Shown here: positions 51,815 through 61,491 of the stretch, in pieces | Numbering within the stretch: position 1 is the stretch's first letter | How the letters are laid out: the number at the start of each line of letters is the position of its first letter | DNA from: Arcanobacterium urinimassiliense | GTDB taxonomy: Bacteria; Actinomycetota; Actinomycetes; Actinomycetales; Actinomycetaceae | DNA: 64,000 nucleotides | Assembly: GCF_900119495.1 (NCBI RefSeq) | Contig: NZ_LT632435.1 | Location: forward strand, 1,550,888 to 1,614,887 | Direction of reading: 5' to 3' | Program-made: the position numbers and the translations under genes | Notes under the pieces: generated by a model | Told to the model about the DNA's origin: nothing | What the model saw: the letters and a program-made list of their open reading frames with translations, nothing else | Databases searched by the model: none

Positions 51815-54577
51815 ATGGTCACTAATAATTCTTATACACTAGCTCAGTTTCGCGCCGCCCGCCGCGAATTTTCTGCCTGGCTACGCGCCATGCGTCAGCA
51901 GGGAAATTTACTGGCACAAATTCACCGCGAAAGCCGCTTAGCTGGGAAAAAACTACTAGAAACGGCTTTGCATCTCCCTCATTCCCGCCCCCGCTGGACA
52001 CTACTACCGTTACCGGATTCGGCTCCGCTTTTATTAGAAGCACGAGCGCGTGCTTTCAATCTGCCCCCAATCTCCCCGGAGATGCGGCAATTTTTACAGG
52101 ATTTACAGCGTAAAGGAATCTCCGCTTACCGCAATTGTGAAGCCTTAGCGGAAGAGCAAAACTCTATCCTCAATCCACATGTGCGCGCCCAAGCCGAAGC
52201 GGCTGCCGATCAGCTGATGGCACTGTATGAACGAGGAAAAGCACTAGATTTCTCTGCTCATATGAGCGAGCTAGCTCAAGCCTGCGCTGCCCGCCCAGAA
52301 GCCACTCTCACCTCGGCTCTTTCGGAGCAGTACGGGCTCATACCTTTGCTCACTTTAAGCGCCGAAAATTCTCCAATGCGCCCAGGTCTAGATTCTCCAA
52401 GCCGCGCAGATCGCAGCCCGGTAACTCCGGCACTTGAAGATAAAGAAACCAACGCAGATGCAGGCGAAACTTCGGAATTTAGTGCCGCGAACCTACCTGC
52501 CACCGAATTCGCCGATTTGCCGAAAATTGTAGAAAAATTAGATGCGCTGGCACGCTTGCTTAATAAAATGCAAACGGAATGCCTGAAAAATGCTAATGCC
52601 CTGCGAGAAGAATTCGTAAAAAAGGAACTAGAAAAAATCCCCGTGGCGCAGCTTCAAGATATAGACCGGCGGCGCATGAAAATATCTGCCCTAGAAGAAG
52701 CGGGAATCACTACTGCTGCACAGGTAGCCGATTTAGGCTGGGGAGTGAGCAATATTGCTGGGCTCGGCGAATCCTCGGCTTCCCATATTTTAAGCGCTTT
52801 ACGAGCTTTGCACGGCGCTATTTTGGAAGAAACTCCGATTCGTCTCGACCCGCAGCAACGCTCTCCCCTTGCCACTGAGTTATTACAATCGGTGTACGCG
52901 TGGTATCACACTCGCCAGAATATCGGCCATGCCCGCGCGCTCAGCTTTGCCGCCAGTATTAAGCCACACGCCTATTACTTAGGGAATAATGCTTCCCGTC
53001 TATTGATAATAGGAAGAGCCCGCCCCGCTGAGTACTTTACTGAACTTCTCACGGAATGCCGGCAGTTAGCCGCTACCTATCCGGAGCCGCCCACGCCGAG
53101 CACCCTATCGGATACAGAAATTTGGGAACATTTTCTTTCCCAGCCAGCCTCCTACTATGCCCAGATGGCTGAGATTGGAATCCTCACTTCCGATTCAGAA
53201 AAAATTCGCGGAGAGCTCCCCGCTGAAATAGTAGAGCGAGTAAATGCACTGCAGTTACATACTGATTATCTGCAGGTACCGCTGCGCGGATATCAAAATT
53301 TTGGAGCGCGCTTTGCCCTGGCGCAGCGAAAAGTAATACTGGGCGACGAAATGGGGCTGGGAAAGACTATCGAAGCACTAGCCGTGGCAGCTCATTTATT
53401 TGAAGAAGGAAAACAACACTTCTTGGTGATTTGCCCAGCATCAGTTTTAAGTAATTGGCTACGCGAGATAGCAGCTAAAACAGATATTCCTAGCTATCAA
53501 CTACACGGATCAGGCAGATCTGATGCCATGCGTCAATGGAAAAAATTAGGCGGAATAGCGCTGACTACCTATGAAACTTTAGGCTGGCTTTTACAAGAAG
53601 AAGGCGCAAAACTACCAGATATTTCTTGCACTATCGTAGACGAAGCGCACTATATAAAAAATCCGGTGGCGAAACGCTCTCTGCGCACTGCTCACCTCAT
53701 CGCCGGCGCCGAATATGCCATATTACTTTCCGGCACTCCCTTAGAAAACAAAATTGAAGAATTCCGCACTTTAGTGCACTATGTACGCCCTGATTTAGCG
53801 ATATCTGCTTCTCCGGTGCCCCGTAAATTCCGCCGGCAAGTGGCGCCTGCTTATCTGCGCCGCACGCAAAAAGATACGCTCACGGAATTACCGGATTTAG
53901 TGGAAGTAGAAGAATGGCTGCAGATGACGCCGGCAGATGAAGCTGCGTATCGCGAAGCCGTGGCCAGTGGCAATTTTATGAGTATGCGGCAGGCCGCCAT
54001 GCTCTCTACAGATTCCGGAAAATTAGCGCGTCTGCAAGAAATAGTCGCCGAAGCGGGTGCAAACGGGAAAAAAATAATTATTTATTCCTATTTCCGAAAC
54101 GTATTGCAACGGCTCGAAAACGAAATTCCCATCAGTTTTGGGCCTCTCACCGGCAGCGTATCTCCACAGCAACGCCAGCAGCTAGTAGATGATTTTTCTG
54201 CTGCCCCGCCGGGAGCCGTATTATTGGCGCAAATTATGGCCGGAGGTGTGGGACTAAATATCCAGGCAGCTAGCGTGGTCATAATTTGTGAACCACAGCT
54301 GAAGCCCACCACCGAATGGCAAGCTATTGCCCGCGCTCACCGCATGGGGCAGCTGGAAACTGTACAGGTGCACCGGCTTATTAACGAAACGGGAGTAGAT
54401 GAGCAAATCTTTGCGCTTCTGCAGGGTAAATCGGCGCTTTTCCAAAAATTTGCTCATATTTCCGATACAGCGCGCGCTTCGGAACTTTTCCAATTAGAAA
54501 GTGCGGTAGCAGAAAAACTACTAGATAAAGAGCGGCAGCGGTTGGGAATTACCGCACAAAGCCCCACACATTCCTGA
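51815..54577 (+). CDS. SNF2-family DNA translocase/helicase
   Basis: 920 residues. Two RecA-like lobes occupy the C-terminal 430: Walker A GDEMGLGKT at about 511, DEAH at about 609 (VDEAHYIKNP), LLSGTPLENK, and QAIARAHRMGQ in motif VI. The N-terminal ~490 residues carry a possible helix-hairpin-helix module at about 290-330 (LEEAGITTAAQVADL, NIAGLGESSA), which would bind DNA. No nuclease or restriction partner is adjacent. Role might be repair or chromosome remodelling. The ATG at 51815-51817 is 3 nt after caggt; an A+T-rich region separates it from the divergent aldehyde dehydrogenase. Confidence 0.9.
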   Translation: MVTNNSYTLAQFRAARREFSAWLRAMRQQGNLLAQIHRESRLAGKKLLETALHLPHSRPRWTLLPLPDSAPLLLEARARAFNLPPISPEMRQFLQDLQRKGISAYRNCEALAEEQNSILNPHVRAQAEAAADQLMALYERGKALDFSAHMSELAQACAARPEATLTSALSEQYGLIPLLTLSAENSPMRPGLDSPSRADRSPVTPALEDKETNADAGETSEFSAANLPATEFADLPKIVEKLDALARLLNKMQTECLKNANALREEFVKKELEKIPVAQLQDIDRRRMKISALEEAGITTAAQVADLGWGVSNIAGLGESSASHILSALRALHGAILEETPIRLDPQQRSPLATELLQSVYAWYHTRQNIGHARALSFAASIKPHAYYLGNNASRLLIIGRARPAEYFTELLTECRQLAATYPEPPTPSTLSDTEIWEHFLSQPASYYAQMAEIGILTSDSEKIRGELPAEIVERVNALQLHTDYLQVPLRGYQNFGARFALAQRKVILGDEMGLGKTIEALAVAAHLFEEGKQHFLVICPASVLSNWLREIAAKTDIPSYQLHGSGRSDAMRQWKKLGGIALTTYETLGWLLQEEGAKLPDISCTIVDEAHYIKNPVAKRSLRTAHLIAGAEYAILLSGTPLENKIEEFRTLVHYVRPDLAISASPVPRKFRRQVAPAYLRRTQKDTLTELPDLVEVEEWLQMTPADEAAYREAVASGNFMSMRQAAMLSTDSGKLARLQEIVAEAGANGKKIIIYSYFRNVLQRLENEIPISFGPLTGSVSPQQRQQLVDDFSAAPPGAVLLAQIMAGGVGLNIQAASVVIICEPQLKPTTEWQAIARAHRMGQLETVQVHRLINETGVDEQIFALLQGKSALFQKFAHISDTARASELFQLESAVAEKLLDKERQRLGITAQSPTHS

Positions 54578-54655
54578 ATTCAGGCGGAAAAAAGCACTAC
54601 TATGAAAAGTAAAGTATTCTAGTACTTTTCTGTTTATCCATTCTTGGAGATGAAA

Positions 54656-56068
54656 ATGACAAAAAAACGAATTGCCCTTATCTCAGCAGCAGGTATTGGC
54701 GGCGTACTTTTAGTACTGTTTATCGCCTATATTTGCTACTTCGGTTTAGGACATCGCGCTCTGCCTGGCACAAAAGTAGGCGAGATTTCCGTAGGCGGAA
54801 AAACGGCGGCGCAAATCAGCACGCAGTTACAGAAAAATACTGAGAATAAGCATATTAACTTCACCGGCAGCGATATTAATCCGCAGCGCGTATATCTGAG
54901 TGAAACTGGTTTTCAAATAGATCCCAAAGCCGTGGGGAAAGAAGTAATCTCCTTAAATAAGAAGTGGGGGAATTTCTTTACAGCTCCTTTTGTAGGGAAA
55001 AAAATAACTCCCCAGCTGGAAGAAAACCCCGAGATGCAGGCGGCACTAATAGCCAAGATGGTGCAGGATAAGCCCGAAGCGAAGCCGGTGGTAGAGCCGC
55101 AGATTGTGGTGCAAGACGGCGAACTGGTGGTGAGTGACGGTCAGCCCGGTCATACGGTAGCAGCCACAGAAATTCGCGCAGCTGCCCAGCAACTAGTAAA
55201 TACCCAGCGGGAAGTTACGAAGCAGCTTGCCTTCCAAGAAGTACAGCCCAGCCAAAATAAAGAGAAATTAGAGTCGGTGCTCGCAGAGGGCGTTAAGCTA
55301 ATTGATCCGGAAGTGGCGATAACTATCGGAGATACCGAGCGCCGCGCGGAGCAGAGTGAAAAAGTTTTGTGGTTGGATTTCTCTGAAGAGAAAGCGCAGT
55401 TAAATAAAGCAGAAATTACGAAATGGCTCACTGAGATTTCGCAGCCTTTGGTGAGAGAAGAAATCAAAGGTCTGCGCTATGTAAATGAGAACGGACTGGT
55501 TGTATCGGTACGGCATGAGCCGCAAGATGCCATAGAAGTGACTAATATCGGCGAAATTACCGAAAGCATAAATGAGAATTTATTGGCGGGGAAGCCCACG
55601 AAAGCGAGTTTTCAGACTAAAACCACCCCGAGTAGCTGGGAAGAAAAGCTCATTGCTCCCGGAGCGGAGAATTTAGTCTATGCAGCGGCACCAGGTGAAA
55701 AGTGGATAGATGTAAATCTTTCTACTTATCAGATGACTGCTTACGAAGGAGCTACCGTGGTGCGTGGGCCGGTTACGGTAGTGACTGGAACATCTGAAAC
55801 TCCTACCGTGGTAGGTACTTTTTCCGTAATTCGGAAAGTTCCTTTAGATACGATGCGCGGCGAAAATCCGGACGGCACTAAGTATGTAACGCCAAATGTA
55901 CCGCACGCTCTCTATTTCGAAAAGCACGGCTACGCTATCCACGGCGCTCCTTGGTGGGCAAGCTGGGGATTTGGCGGTTCACACGGGTGCGTAAACACTC
56001 CGTTGGGCGAAGCGCGCTGGTTTTATAATTGGGCTCCAGTCGGTACGGTAGTAGTCACTCATTACTGA
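54656..56068 (+). CDS. L,D-transpeptidase (YkuD) with a VanW-type peptidoglycan-binding domain
   Basis: 470 residues. One N-terminal membrane anchor (about 5-30), then the GTKVGEISVGGKT region typical of the PF12229-type module. The YkuD catalytic domain is in the last ~130 residues: HGAPWW with H429 and SHGCVN with C445. It makes 3-3 crosslinks in peptidoglycan or attaches proteins. The start is the ATG at 54656-54658, with GGAG 6 nt upstream; TTG 54644 and ATG 54650 are in frame but poorer. Located after the SNF2 gene on the same strand, with 78 bp between. Confidence 0.9.
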   Translation: MTKKRIALISAAGIGGVLLVLFIAYICYFGLGHRALPGTKVGEISVGGKTAAQISTQLQKNTENKHINFTGSDINPQRVYLSETGFQIDPKAVGKEVISLNKKWGNFFTAPFVGKKITPQLEENPEMQAALIAKMVQDKPEAKPVVEPQIVVQDGELVVSDGQPGHTVAATEIRAAAQQLVNTQREVTKQLAFQEVQPSQNKEKLESVLAEGVKLIDPEVAITIGDTERRAEQSEKVLWLDFSEEKAQLNKAEITKWLTEISQPLVREEIKGLRYVNENGLVVSVRHEPQDAIEVTNIGEITESINENLLAGKPTKASFQTKTTPSSWEEKLIAPGAENLVYAAAPGEKWIDVNLSTYQMTAYEGATVVRGPVTVVTGTSETPTVVGTFSVIRKVPLDTMRGENPDGTKYVTPNVPHALYFEKHGYAIHGAPWWASWGFGGSHGCVNTPLGEARWFYNWAPVGTVVVTHY

Positions 56069-56140
56069 TAGAATTCTTTTGATAATTTGCAGCTCCCGGC
56101 ACTGCCGCCGGATCACTGGAAAGTATAGGAGAAACTATCC

Positions 56141-57058
56141 ATGTATAAAATGCTTGATATAAATGGCACGCAACTGGCTTATTACGAATGGGAAGTCCCC
56201 AACTGCCGCGGGGTAGTACAAATATCTCATGGTATGGCCGAATACTTAGAGCGCTATCAAGGGCTTGCTGCTTTTTTGAATGAACAAGGATTCACTGTAG
56301 TAGGAGCTGATCATCGCGGGCATGGCCACTCTTGCCCCACAGGAGAGCCAATTGGATATTTTGGAGACGGAGTTTCTTGGAACGATATCGTCGGCGATTT
56401 ACACGCAGTACGTCTTTATACGCAGAAAAAATACGTAGATAAACCTTATTTCTTCGTTGGGCACTCCATGGGCTCGTTGCTACTGCGCGATTATCTTTCC
56501 ACTTTCGCCAACGGACTGGCAGGAGCTGCCATTATCGGCACTGCAGATTGGCCAAAACTACTGGGTGGAGCTGGCATGGTGCTAGCAAATATCATATGTG
56601 CTTTCCGCCCCCGCGCCACCGCCGGGTTGCTCTACAATCTCTCCATTGGGCCTTACAATAAGGGATTCCCCCAGCGCACCGGCGGAGAATGGCTCACCCG
56701 CGACGAAGCAGTAGTGGATGCTTATATTGCCGATCCGCTTTCCGGATACATCTCCACCAATGGTCTTTTCCGGGAATTGATGCGCGGCACCAAGCGAGTA
56801 TCTCAGCCCGCGCGTTTCCAGCTACCGGTACACCTTCCGCTCTATATCGCTTCGGGAGAAGTAGATCCGGTAGGCGGAGCAAAAGTAGTAAAGAAAGTTG
56901 CTGCCGCCTATAAGCAGGCAGGGCAAACTGACCAAGAAGTACATATTTATCCGCAAGCTCGGCACGAGATTTTCCAAGAAATTAATCGCGCGGAAGTATT
57001 TGCTGATTTAGGTGCCTGGCTACAAAAAGAAGTAGAAAAAGCTGCTTCGGCTCAGTAA
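56141..57058 (+). CDS. Alpha/beta hydrolase, serine aminopeptidase S33 / monoacylglycerol-lipase-like
   Basis: 305 residues. HGMAEYLERY, DHRGHGHS, nucleophile S109 in GHSMGS, Asp in SGEVDPVGG and His in YPQARHEIF. The HG-M-x-E and GHGxS patterns match lysophospholipase/monoglyceride lipase enzymes. Likely cytoplasmic because no signal peptide is seen. It releases fatty acids from lysolipids or monoacylglycerols, inferred from family. Good GGAG before the ATG. Lone gene between the L,D-transpeptidase and DUF1846. Confidence 0.87.
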   Translation: MYKMLDINGTQLAYYEWEVPNCRGVVQISHGMAEYLERYQGLAAFLNEQGFTVVGADHRGHGHSCPTGEPIGYFGDGVSWNDIVGDLHAVRLYTQKKYVDKPYFFVGHSMGSLLLRDYLSTFANGLAGAAIIGTADWPKLLGGAGMVLANIICAFRPRATAGLLYNLSIGPYNKGFPQRTGGEWLTRDEAVVDAYIADPLSGYISTNGLFRELMRGTKRVSQPARFQLPVHLPLYIASGEVDPVGGAKVVKKVAAAYKQAGQTDQEVHIYPQARHEIFQEINRAEVFADLGAWLQKEVEKAASAQ

Positions 57059-57220
57059 TACTCTAATCAGTAACGCTCTAAATACTGCAAATAGAAGCGT
57101 GGTCTATTTAACGGCAATTTCCGTCGAAAAAAGCTGCGGAGCACGCCGAAATATGCGTTAGAGTGCTAAAGAAAATATTAGGACGGCGCGCAATAGAGCC
57201 GGTGAGAGAAGGGCAGTGCT

Positions 57221-58714
57221 TTGCAGAAAATAGGGTTTGACCGAGAAAAATATATTCAGCTACAGGCGCAGCATATTTCACAACGGCGGGCGGCAATCGG
57301 CGGAAAGCTCTACCTAGAAATGGGTGGAAAGCTTTTTGACGATATGCACGCTGCGCGCGTCCTACCTGGCTTCACGCCCGATAATAAAATCGTGATGCTG
57401 GAACAGATAAAAGACGAATTGGAAATCGTCATCGTAGTGAATGCGATGGATCTGGAGCGGCAAAAAATGCGCGCCGATTTGGGCATTACCTACGGTGACG
57501 ACGTCTTGCGGCTCGTAGACGCATTTCGGGAACGCGGCTTCTTAGTAAATAGTGTGGTGCTGACCCGCGCAGATGAAGACGGAGGGCGCTATGCCCGTGC
57601 TTTCCAAGAGCGCTTAGAAAATCTCGGCTTGCGCGTGTACCTACACTACACAATTCCCGGCTACCCGACCGATGCCGCACAAGTAGTATCCGAAGCGGGA
57701 TTTGGGAAGAATGATTATATCGAAACCAGCCGCGATTTAGTGGTGGTGACGGCGCCCGGGCCGGGATCAGGGAAACTAGCGACTTGCCTCTCCCAGATTT
57801 ACCACGATTTTCAGCGCAATATTCCGGCCGGATACGCAAAATTCGAGACCTTCCCGATTTGGAACCTGCCGCTCGACCATCCGGTGAATGTAGCTTATGA
57901 AGCAGCCACTGCCGATCTAGATGATGTGAACCTAATTGATCCTTTCCATCTGGCCAATTACGGTAAACAAGTAGTGAGCTATAACCGCGATGTGGAAGTA
58001 TTCCCACTGCTGGTATCACTTTTAATTCAACTTTCTGGAGCTTCTCCCTATCATTCTCCTACCGATATGGGCGTAAATATGGCCGGAATGTGTATTTCTG
58101 ATGACGCCGTCTGCCGCGAAGCAGCAGAGCAAGAGATTATCCGCCGTTATTACCATGCCCTAGTAGATGAAAAACTGACGGGAGCAAAACCCACAGTTTC
58201 GCAGCGAGTACGGCTAATTATGAGCAAGCTGAAATTAGGGGTAGATATTCGGCGCGTAATCCCGGCCGCCTTGGCAAAGGCCGCGGAGAGTGGCGGCCCG
58301 GCTTCTGCTATTGAGTTGCACGATGGGCGCCTAGTGACGGGTAAGACTTCCCCGCTTCTGGGATGCTCAGCAGCGATGCTACTGAACGCCTTAAAAGAAC
58401 TAGCCGGCATCGATGATTCGCTGCAACTACTCTCTCCGGAATCTATTTTGCCGATTCAGACTCTCAAGACGCAGCATCTCGGTTCAAAAAATCCGCGCCT
58501 GCACACTGACGAAGTATTAATTGCGCTCTCCGTATCCGCAGGCACTTCGGAAGCGGCCCGCAAAGCGCTGGCGCAACTAGCGAATCTGCGCGGCTGCGAT
58601 GTGCATACTACGACTATTTTAGGATCGGTAGATGAGGGAATTTTCCGGAGCCTAGGTTGCCTAGTTACCTCTGAGCCGAAGTTCCAGAATAAAGGCCTCT
58701 ACTGGCGGCGCTAG
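57221..58714 (+). CDS. DUF1846 family protein
   Basis: 497 residues, soluble. I recognise the DUF1846 (UPF0371) family from [43 protein letters not shown] and [11 protein letters not shown]. The P-loop-like GPGSGK suggests nucleotide binding. The biochemical function is not established. TTG start at 57221-57223 with a purine-rich AGAGAAGGG upstream; the family's usual first residues fit this start. Ends in an A+T-rich repeat region shared with dhaM. Confidence 0.87.
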   Translation: MQKIGFDREKYIQLQAQHISQRRAAIGGKLYLEMGGKLFDDMHAARVLPGFTPDNKIVMLEQIKDELEIVIVVNAMDLERQKMRADLGITYGDDVLRLVDAFRERGFLVNSVVLTRADEDGGRYARAFQERLENLGLRVYLHYTIPGYPTDAAQVVSEAGFGKNDYIETSRDLVVVTAPGPGSGKLATCLSQIYHDFQRNIPAGYAKFETFPIWNLPLDHPVNVAYEAATADLDDVNLIDPFHLANYGKQVVSYNRDVEVFPLLVSLLIQLSGASPYHSPTDMGVNMAGMCISDDAVCREAAEQEIIRRYYHALVDEKLTGAKPTVSQRVRLIMSKLKLGVDIRRVIPAALAKAAESGGPASAIELHDGRLVTGKTSPLLGCSAAMLLNALKELAGIDDSLQLLSPESILPIQTLKTQHLGSKNPRLHTDEVLIALSVSAGTSEAARKALAQLANLRGCDVHTTTILGSVDEGIFRSLGCLVTSEPKFQNKGLYWRR

Positions 58715-58715
58715 A

Positions 58716-58757
58716 ATTTATAAGCGTTTATACGCATTTATAAGTGTTTATAAACGC
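58716..58757. repeat. A+T-rich direct and inverted repeat at the DUF1846/dhaM junction
   Basis: ATTTATAAGCGTTTATA (58716-58732) is repeated 20 bp later with one change (58736-58752). GCGTTTATA (58724-58732) also pairs with TATAAACGC (58749-58757), so the array can fold as a hairpin in this tail-to-tail junction and may be a bidirectional terminator. Confidence 0.65.
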
Positions 58758-58853
58758 AAATACTGGGAAGAAAATTTTCTAGATTCAAGCAAATATCTGG
58801 ATACGAGGCTCTGCCCTGCGTATAGAAAACTACTCTATATATAAAGATCTACC

Positions 58854-59630
58854 CTAGATGCAGGGCGGCGGCATTATCCAGCTATTGGCGAGAAGAGCCG
58901 CTATTTTCTCTGCTGTTTCTTTCTGGGCAGCAGGGGCACTAATAAGCACTTCTTCTCCCCCTTTTATCCCTAAGCTCATAAGCTGTAAGGCTGATTCGGC
59001 ATCTTCTCCGTTTATATAAATATCTCCACCAGCTGCGATAGCCATATCAGCTATTTTGGCGGCAGGGCGGGCGTGCATACCAGCTATATCCTTTACTACT
59101 GCCCGCAATTCATAGCGGTCTGCCCCTGCCACTGATGCAGCGGCCGCAGGGGAATTCTGCGACGCCGGGCTCGCGAAAGCTGAAGTAGACTTTGCTTCTG
59201 CCGAAAACTTTACTTCTGCCGCGAGCGCATTAGCGGGTAGAAAAACTTGGATACTTTCCCGCGCTTGCTCTGCACACTCTGCTAAGGATTTTCCTCCTTG
59301 CGCGGCCACGGCTGCGGCTACCGCCCCTTCTATAAACGGAGCTTCCGCGAGTTGCACCTGCTCATCGCCCAGAATATCGAGCAAAGATTCTCCGCTCAGT
59401 TTAGCTGAGCCGAGATCAGCAAAGAGAAGCACCGAAAATCCCCTCTGCCGCTGGGCTTTCACAGCTGCTTCTAAGCGCGAAAAATCTGTGCCTAAATCTC
59501 CTGCCGCAGTGCCGCCTACCGGAATAATAGCCACATCATTTGCCATTTGTTTAGCTAAATCTGCCAGCCCTTGCGCAAGCTGCGCAGAATGCGAAATTAA
59601 AACTAAAGAAACTGAGATAGAAGATTTCAC
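58854..59630 (-). CDS. dhaM: PTS-dependent dihydroxyacetone kinase phosphoryl donor DhaM, fused to HPr
   Basis: 258 residues. Residues 1-130 are the EIIA-Man-like DhaM domain with phospho-His H14 in VLISHSAQ and GTDFSRLEAAV. An Ala/Ser-rich linker (140-170) leads to an HPr domain with H186 in GMHARPAAKI. No EI domain is fused. It passes phosphate from EI/HPr to DhaL-bound ADP. GTG start with AAAGGA upstream. Last gene of dhaK-dhaL-dhaM. Confidence 0.92.
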   Translation of the reverse strand: MKSSISVSLVLISHSAQLAQGLADLAKQMANDVAIIPVGGTAAGDLGTDFSRLEAAVKAQRQRGFSVLLFADLGSAKLSGESLLDILGDEQVQLAEAPFIEGAVAAAVAAQGGKSLAECAEQARESIQVFLPANALAAEVKFSAEAKSTSAFASPASQNSPAAAASVAGADRYELRAVVKDIAGMHARPAAKIADMAIAAGGDIYINGEDAESALQLMSLGIKGGEEVLISAPAAQKETAEKIAALLANSWIMPPPCI

Positions 59631-59668
59631 CGTAATAATCCTTTCTTCTGCCTACCCACCACTAACGC

Positions 59669-60334
59669 CTAATGCGCATTTGCGTGATTCGCTTGATCTG
59701 CTTGGGCCACCTGAGCCGCCTGGGCTGCCGCCGCTAAAATATAGGCACTCGATACCGCTCCGGGATCTAAATGACCGATAGAGCGCTCTCCTAAGTAAGA
59801 AGCACGCCCTTTCCGGGCGCACAAATCCGCCGTAGCTGCCGCGCCTTTAGCAGCTCCGGCAGCTGCCGCTTCCCATATTTTGCAGGGATCTATCTGCGCA
59901 GCTGCTTGCGCCGCATCCACAGCAGCACTCCATGCATCTACCATAGTTTTTTCTCCGGGCACTGCCTTGCCCCGCTCCTGAATTCCCGTCAACGCTGCCT
60001 GCAATATCTGCAGAGAATCAGCTGCACTAAGTTGCGGAGAATCCATAGCATTAGCAGCTTTAGCCGCCCGTAAAAAGGCGGTACCCAGCAACGGCCCAGA
60101 TGCCCCGCCTACCGTAGAAAGTAAAGTCTGGGCAGCAAACTTAAACACTTCCGCAGGAGTGGTAAAAGTAGAATCCACTAACCCAGCTGCTACAGCTTGA
60201 AAACCGCGATCGAGATTTTCTCCATGGTCGCCGTCGCCAATTACTCGATCTAGTTCTATAAGCTCATCCCGGTGCGCATTTATGATTTTTGCGCTGAGCT
60301 GCAACCACTCTTTTGCCCACTTCACATCCAGCAT
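59669..60334 (-). CDS. dhaL: Dihydroxyacetone kinase ADP-binding subunit DhaL
   Basis: 221 residues. The nucleotide/Mg2+ motif GDGDHGENLDRGF is near residue 33, followed by GGASGPLLGTAFLRA, GEKTMVDAW and GRASYLGERSIGHLDPGA. The ATG at 60332-60334 lies right after the dhaK stop (TGA-a-ATG), so translation is coupled. The C-terminus is a short Ala/Gln/Asn/His-rich tail. Binds ADP, which DhaM rephosphorylates to drive DhaK. Confidence 0.94.
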   Translation of the reverse strand: MLDVKWAKEWLQLSAKIINAHRDELIELDRVIGDGDHGENLDRGFQAVAAGLVDSTFTTPAEVFKFAAQTLLSTVGGASGPLLGTAFLRAAKAANAMDSPQLSAADSLQILQAALTGIQERGKAVPGEKTMVDAWSAAVDAAQAAAQIDPCKIWEAAAAGAAKGAAATADLCARKGRASYLGERSIGHLDPGAVSSAYILAAAAQAAQVAQADQANHANAH

Positions 60335-60335
60335 T

Positions 60336-61337
60336 TCACATCCCTTTCCGATAAGCGGGGGTGCACACCGGCGCCCGGAACAGCTCGCACATTTTCGCAT
60401 CTGCACGCAGTAGAGTGAGCGAAACTCCTTGCATTTCCAGACTCGTGACATACGATCCCACTAAGGAATCTGCTATTTTTATATTCGCGCTCTGCAAACG
60501 CTCCGCTAAGCGTCTATAAACTATATAGAGCTCAGAAAGCGGGGTGCCGCCCATCCCATTAACTAAGGCAATTACTTGCTCACCCGCGCGCAAATTCAAA
60601 TCGTCAATGACAGGATCTAATAACTGATCAGTAAGATCGTCGGCATTGGTAAAGGGAATTCTCCGCCGCCCTGGCTCGCCATGAATTCCAATCCCAATTT
60701 CCACTTCTCCTGCGGGGAGGTCAAAAGAAGGTTTCCCCACGTGCGGCACGGTGCAGGCGCGAAGTGCTACACCTAACGAACGCACATTCGCAATCACGGC
60801 ATCGGCCAGATCTTTTACTTCTGCTAGAGATGCTCCGGCCTCACTAGCCGCACCCACGATTTTCTCTACTAGCAGGGTGCCCGCTACGCCTCTGCGCCCA
60901 GCGGTATAGAGAGAATCTTCTACTGCCACATCGTCATTGACTATCACAGTAGCTACTTCAATATCTTCCATTTCAGCCAATTCGGCGGCAGTAGCAAAAT
61001 TCAACACGTCGCCCGTATAGTTCTTAACTATATAGAGCACACCCGCCCCGCCGTCTACTGCTTGAGTAGCAGCCAAAATTGGATCAGGAGTAGGAGAAGT
61101 AAATACCGGACCGGCGACGGCGGCGTCTAACATCCCGTAACCCACAAAACCACTATGCAGGGGTTCGTGGCCAGATCCACCACCAGAAACCAGAGCTACT
61201 TTCCCCGGCGCCTTCTTTTCTTTCCTCAATACATAGTGCAGCTGCTGATTTACTTCCACTTCTTCAGCATGTGCGCTGGCAAATCCAGCTAAGGACTCAG
61301 CAACTACCTTATGCGGATCATTAATAAGCTTTTTCAT
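60336..61337 (-). CDS. dhaK: Dihydroxyacetone kinase substrate-binding subunit DhaK
   Basis: 333 residues. SGGGSGHEPLHSGFVG, KNYTGDVLNF and IGIGIHGEPG, with H219 the residue that binds dihydroxyacetone as a hemiaminal. The product is dihydroxyacetone phosphate for glycolysis. First of the dhaKLM genes. A terminator-like hairpin (61412-61449) separates it from the MFS gene upstream, so it should have its own promoter in 61338-61411. Confidence 0.95.
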   Translation of the reverse strand: MKKLINDPHKVVAESLAGFASAHAEEVEVNQQLHYVLRKEKKAPGKVALVSGGGSGHEPLHSGFVGYGMLDAAVAGPVFTSPTPDPILAATQAVDGGAGVLYIVKNYTGDVLNFATAAELAEMEDIEVATVIVNDDVAVEDSLYTAGRRGVAGTLLVEKIVGAASEAGASLAEVKDLADAVIANVRSLGVALRACTVPHVGKPSFDLPAGEVEIGIGIHGEPGRRRIPFTNADDLTDQLLDPVIDDLNLRAGEQVIALVNGMGGTPLSELYIVYRRLAERLQSANIKIADSLVGSYVTSLEMQGVSLTLLRADAKMCELFRAPVCTPAYRKGM

Positions 61338-61411
61338 CAGACTACCTAGTACTCAAATATCTATGCTGTAGCACACATTTTACTACCTTAGATAGCGGAG
61401 GAGAAAGATGC

Positions 61412-61449
61412 AAAAGCGGGAGCTGGTTTCTACCCAAACTCCCGCTTTT
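61412..61449 (-). terminator. Hairpin between the MFS gene and dhaK
   Basis: AAAAGCGGGAG (61412-61422) pairs with CTCCCGCTTTT (61439-61449), 11 bp, loop 16 nt. It is 43 nt after the MFS stop on the minus strand; the U run of the 3' arm is followed by GCATCTTTCTCC. Confidence 0.8.
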
Positions 61450-61491
61450 ACCTGCAGATAATCTGCTTAATTAGTTTTCAATAAAGCGATT

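Noticed and set aside
58769..58780. Palindrome AGAAAATTTTCT
   Set aside because: Short A/T palindromes like this occur by chance in A+T-rich gaps; nothing else supports an operator.
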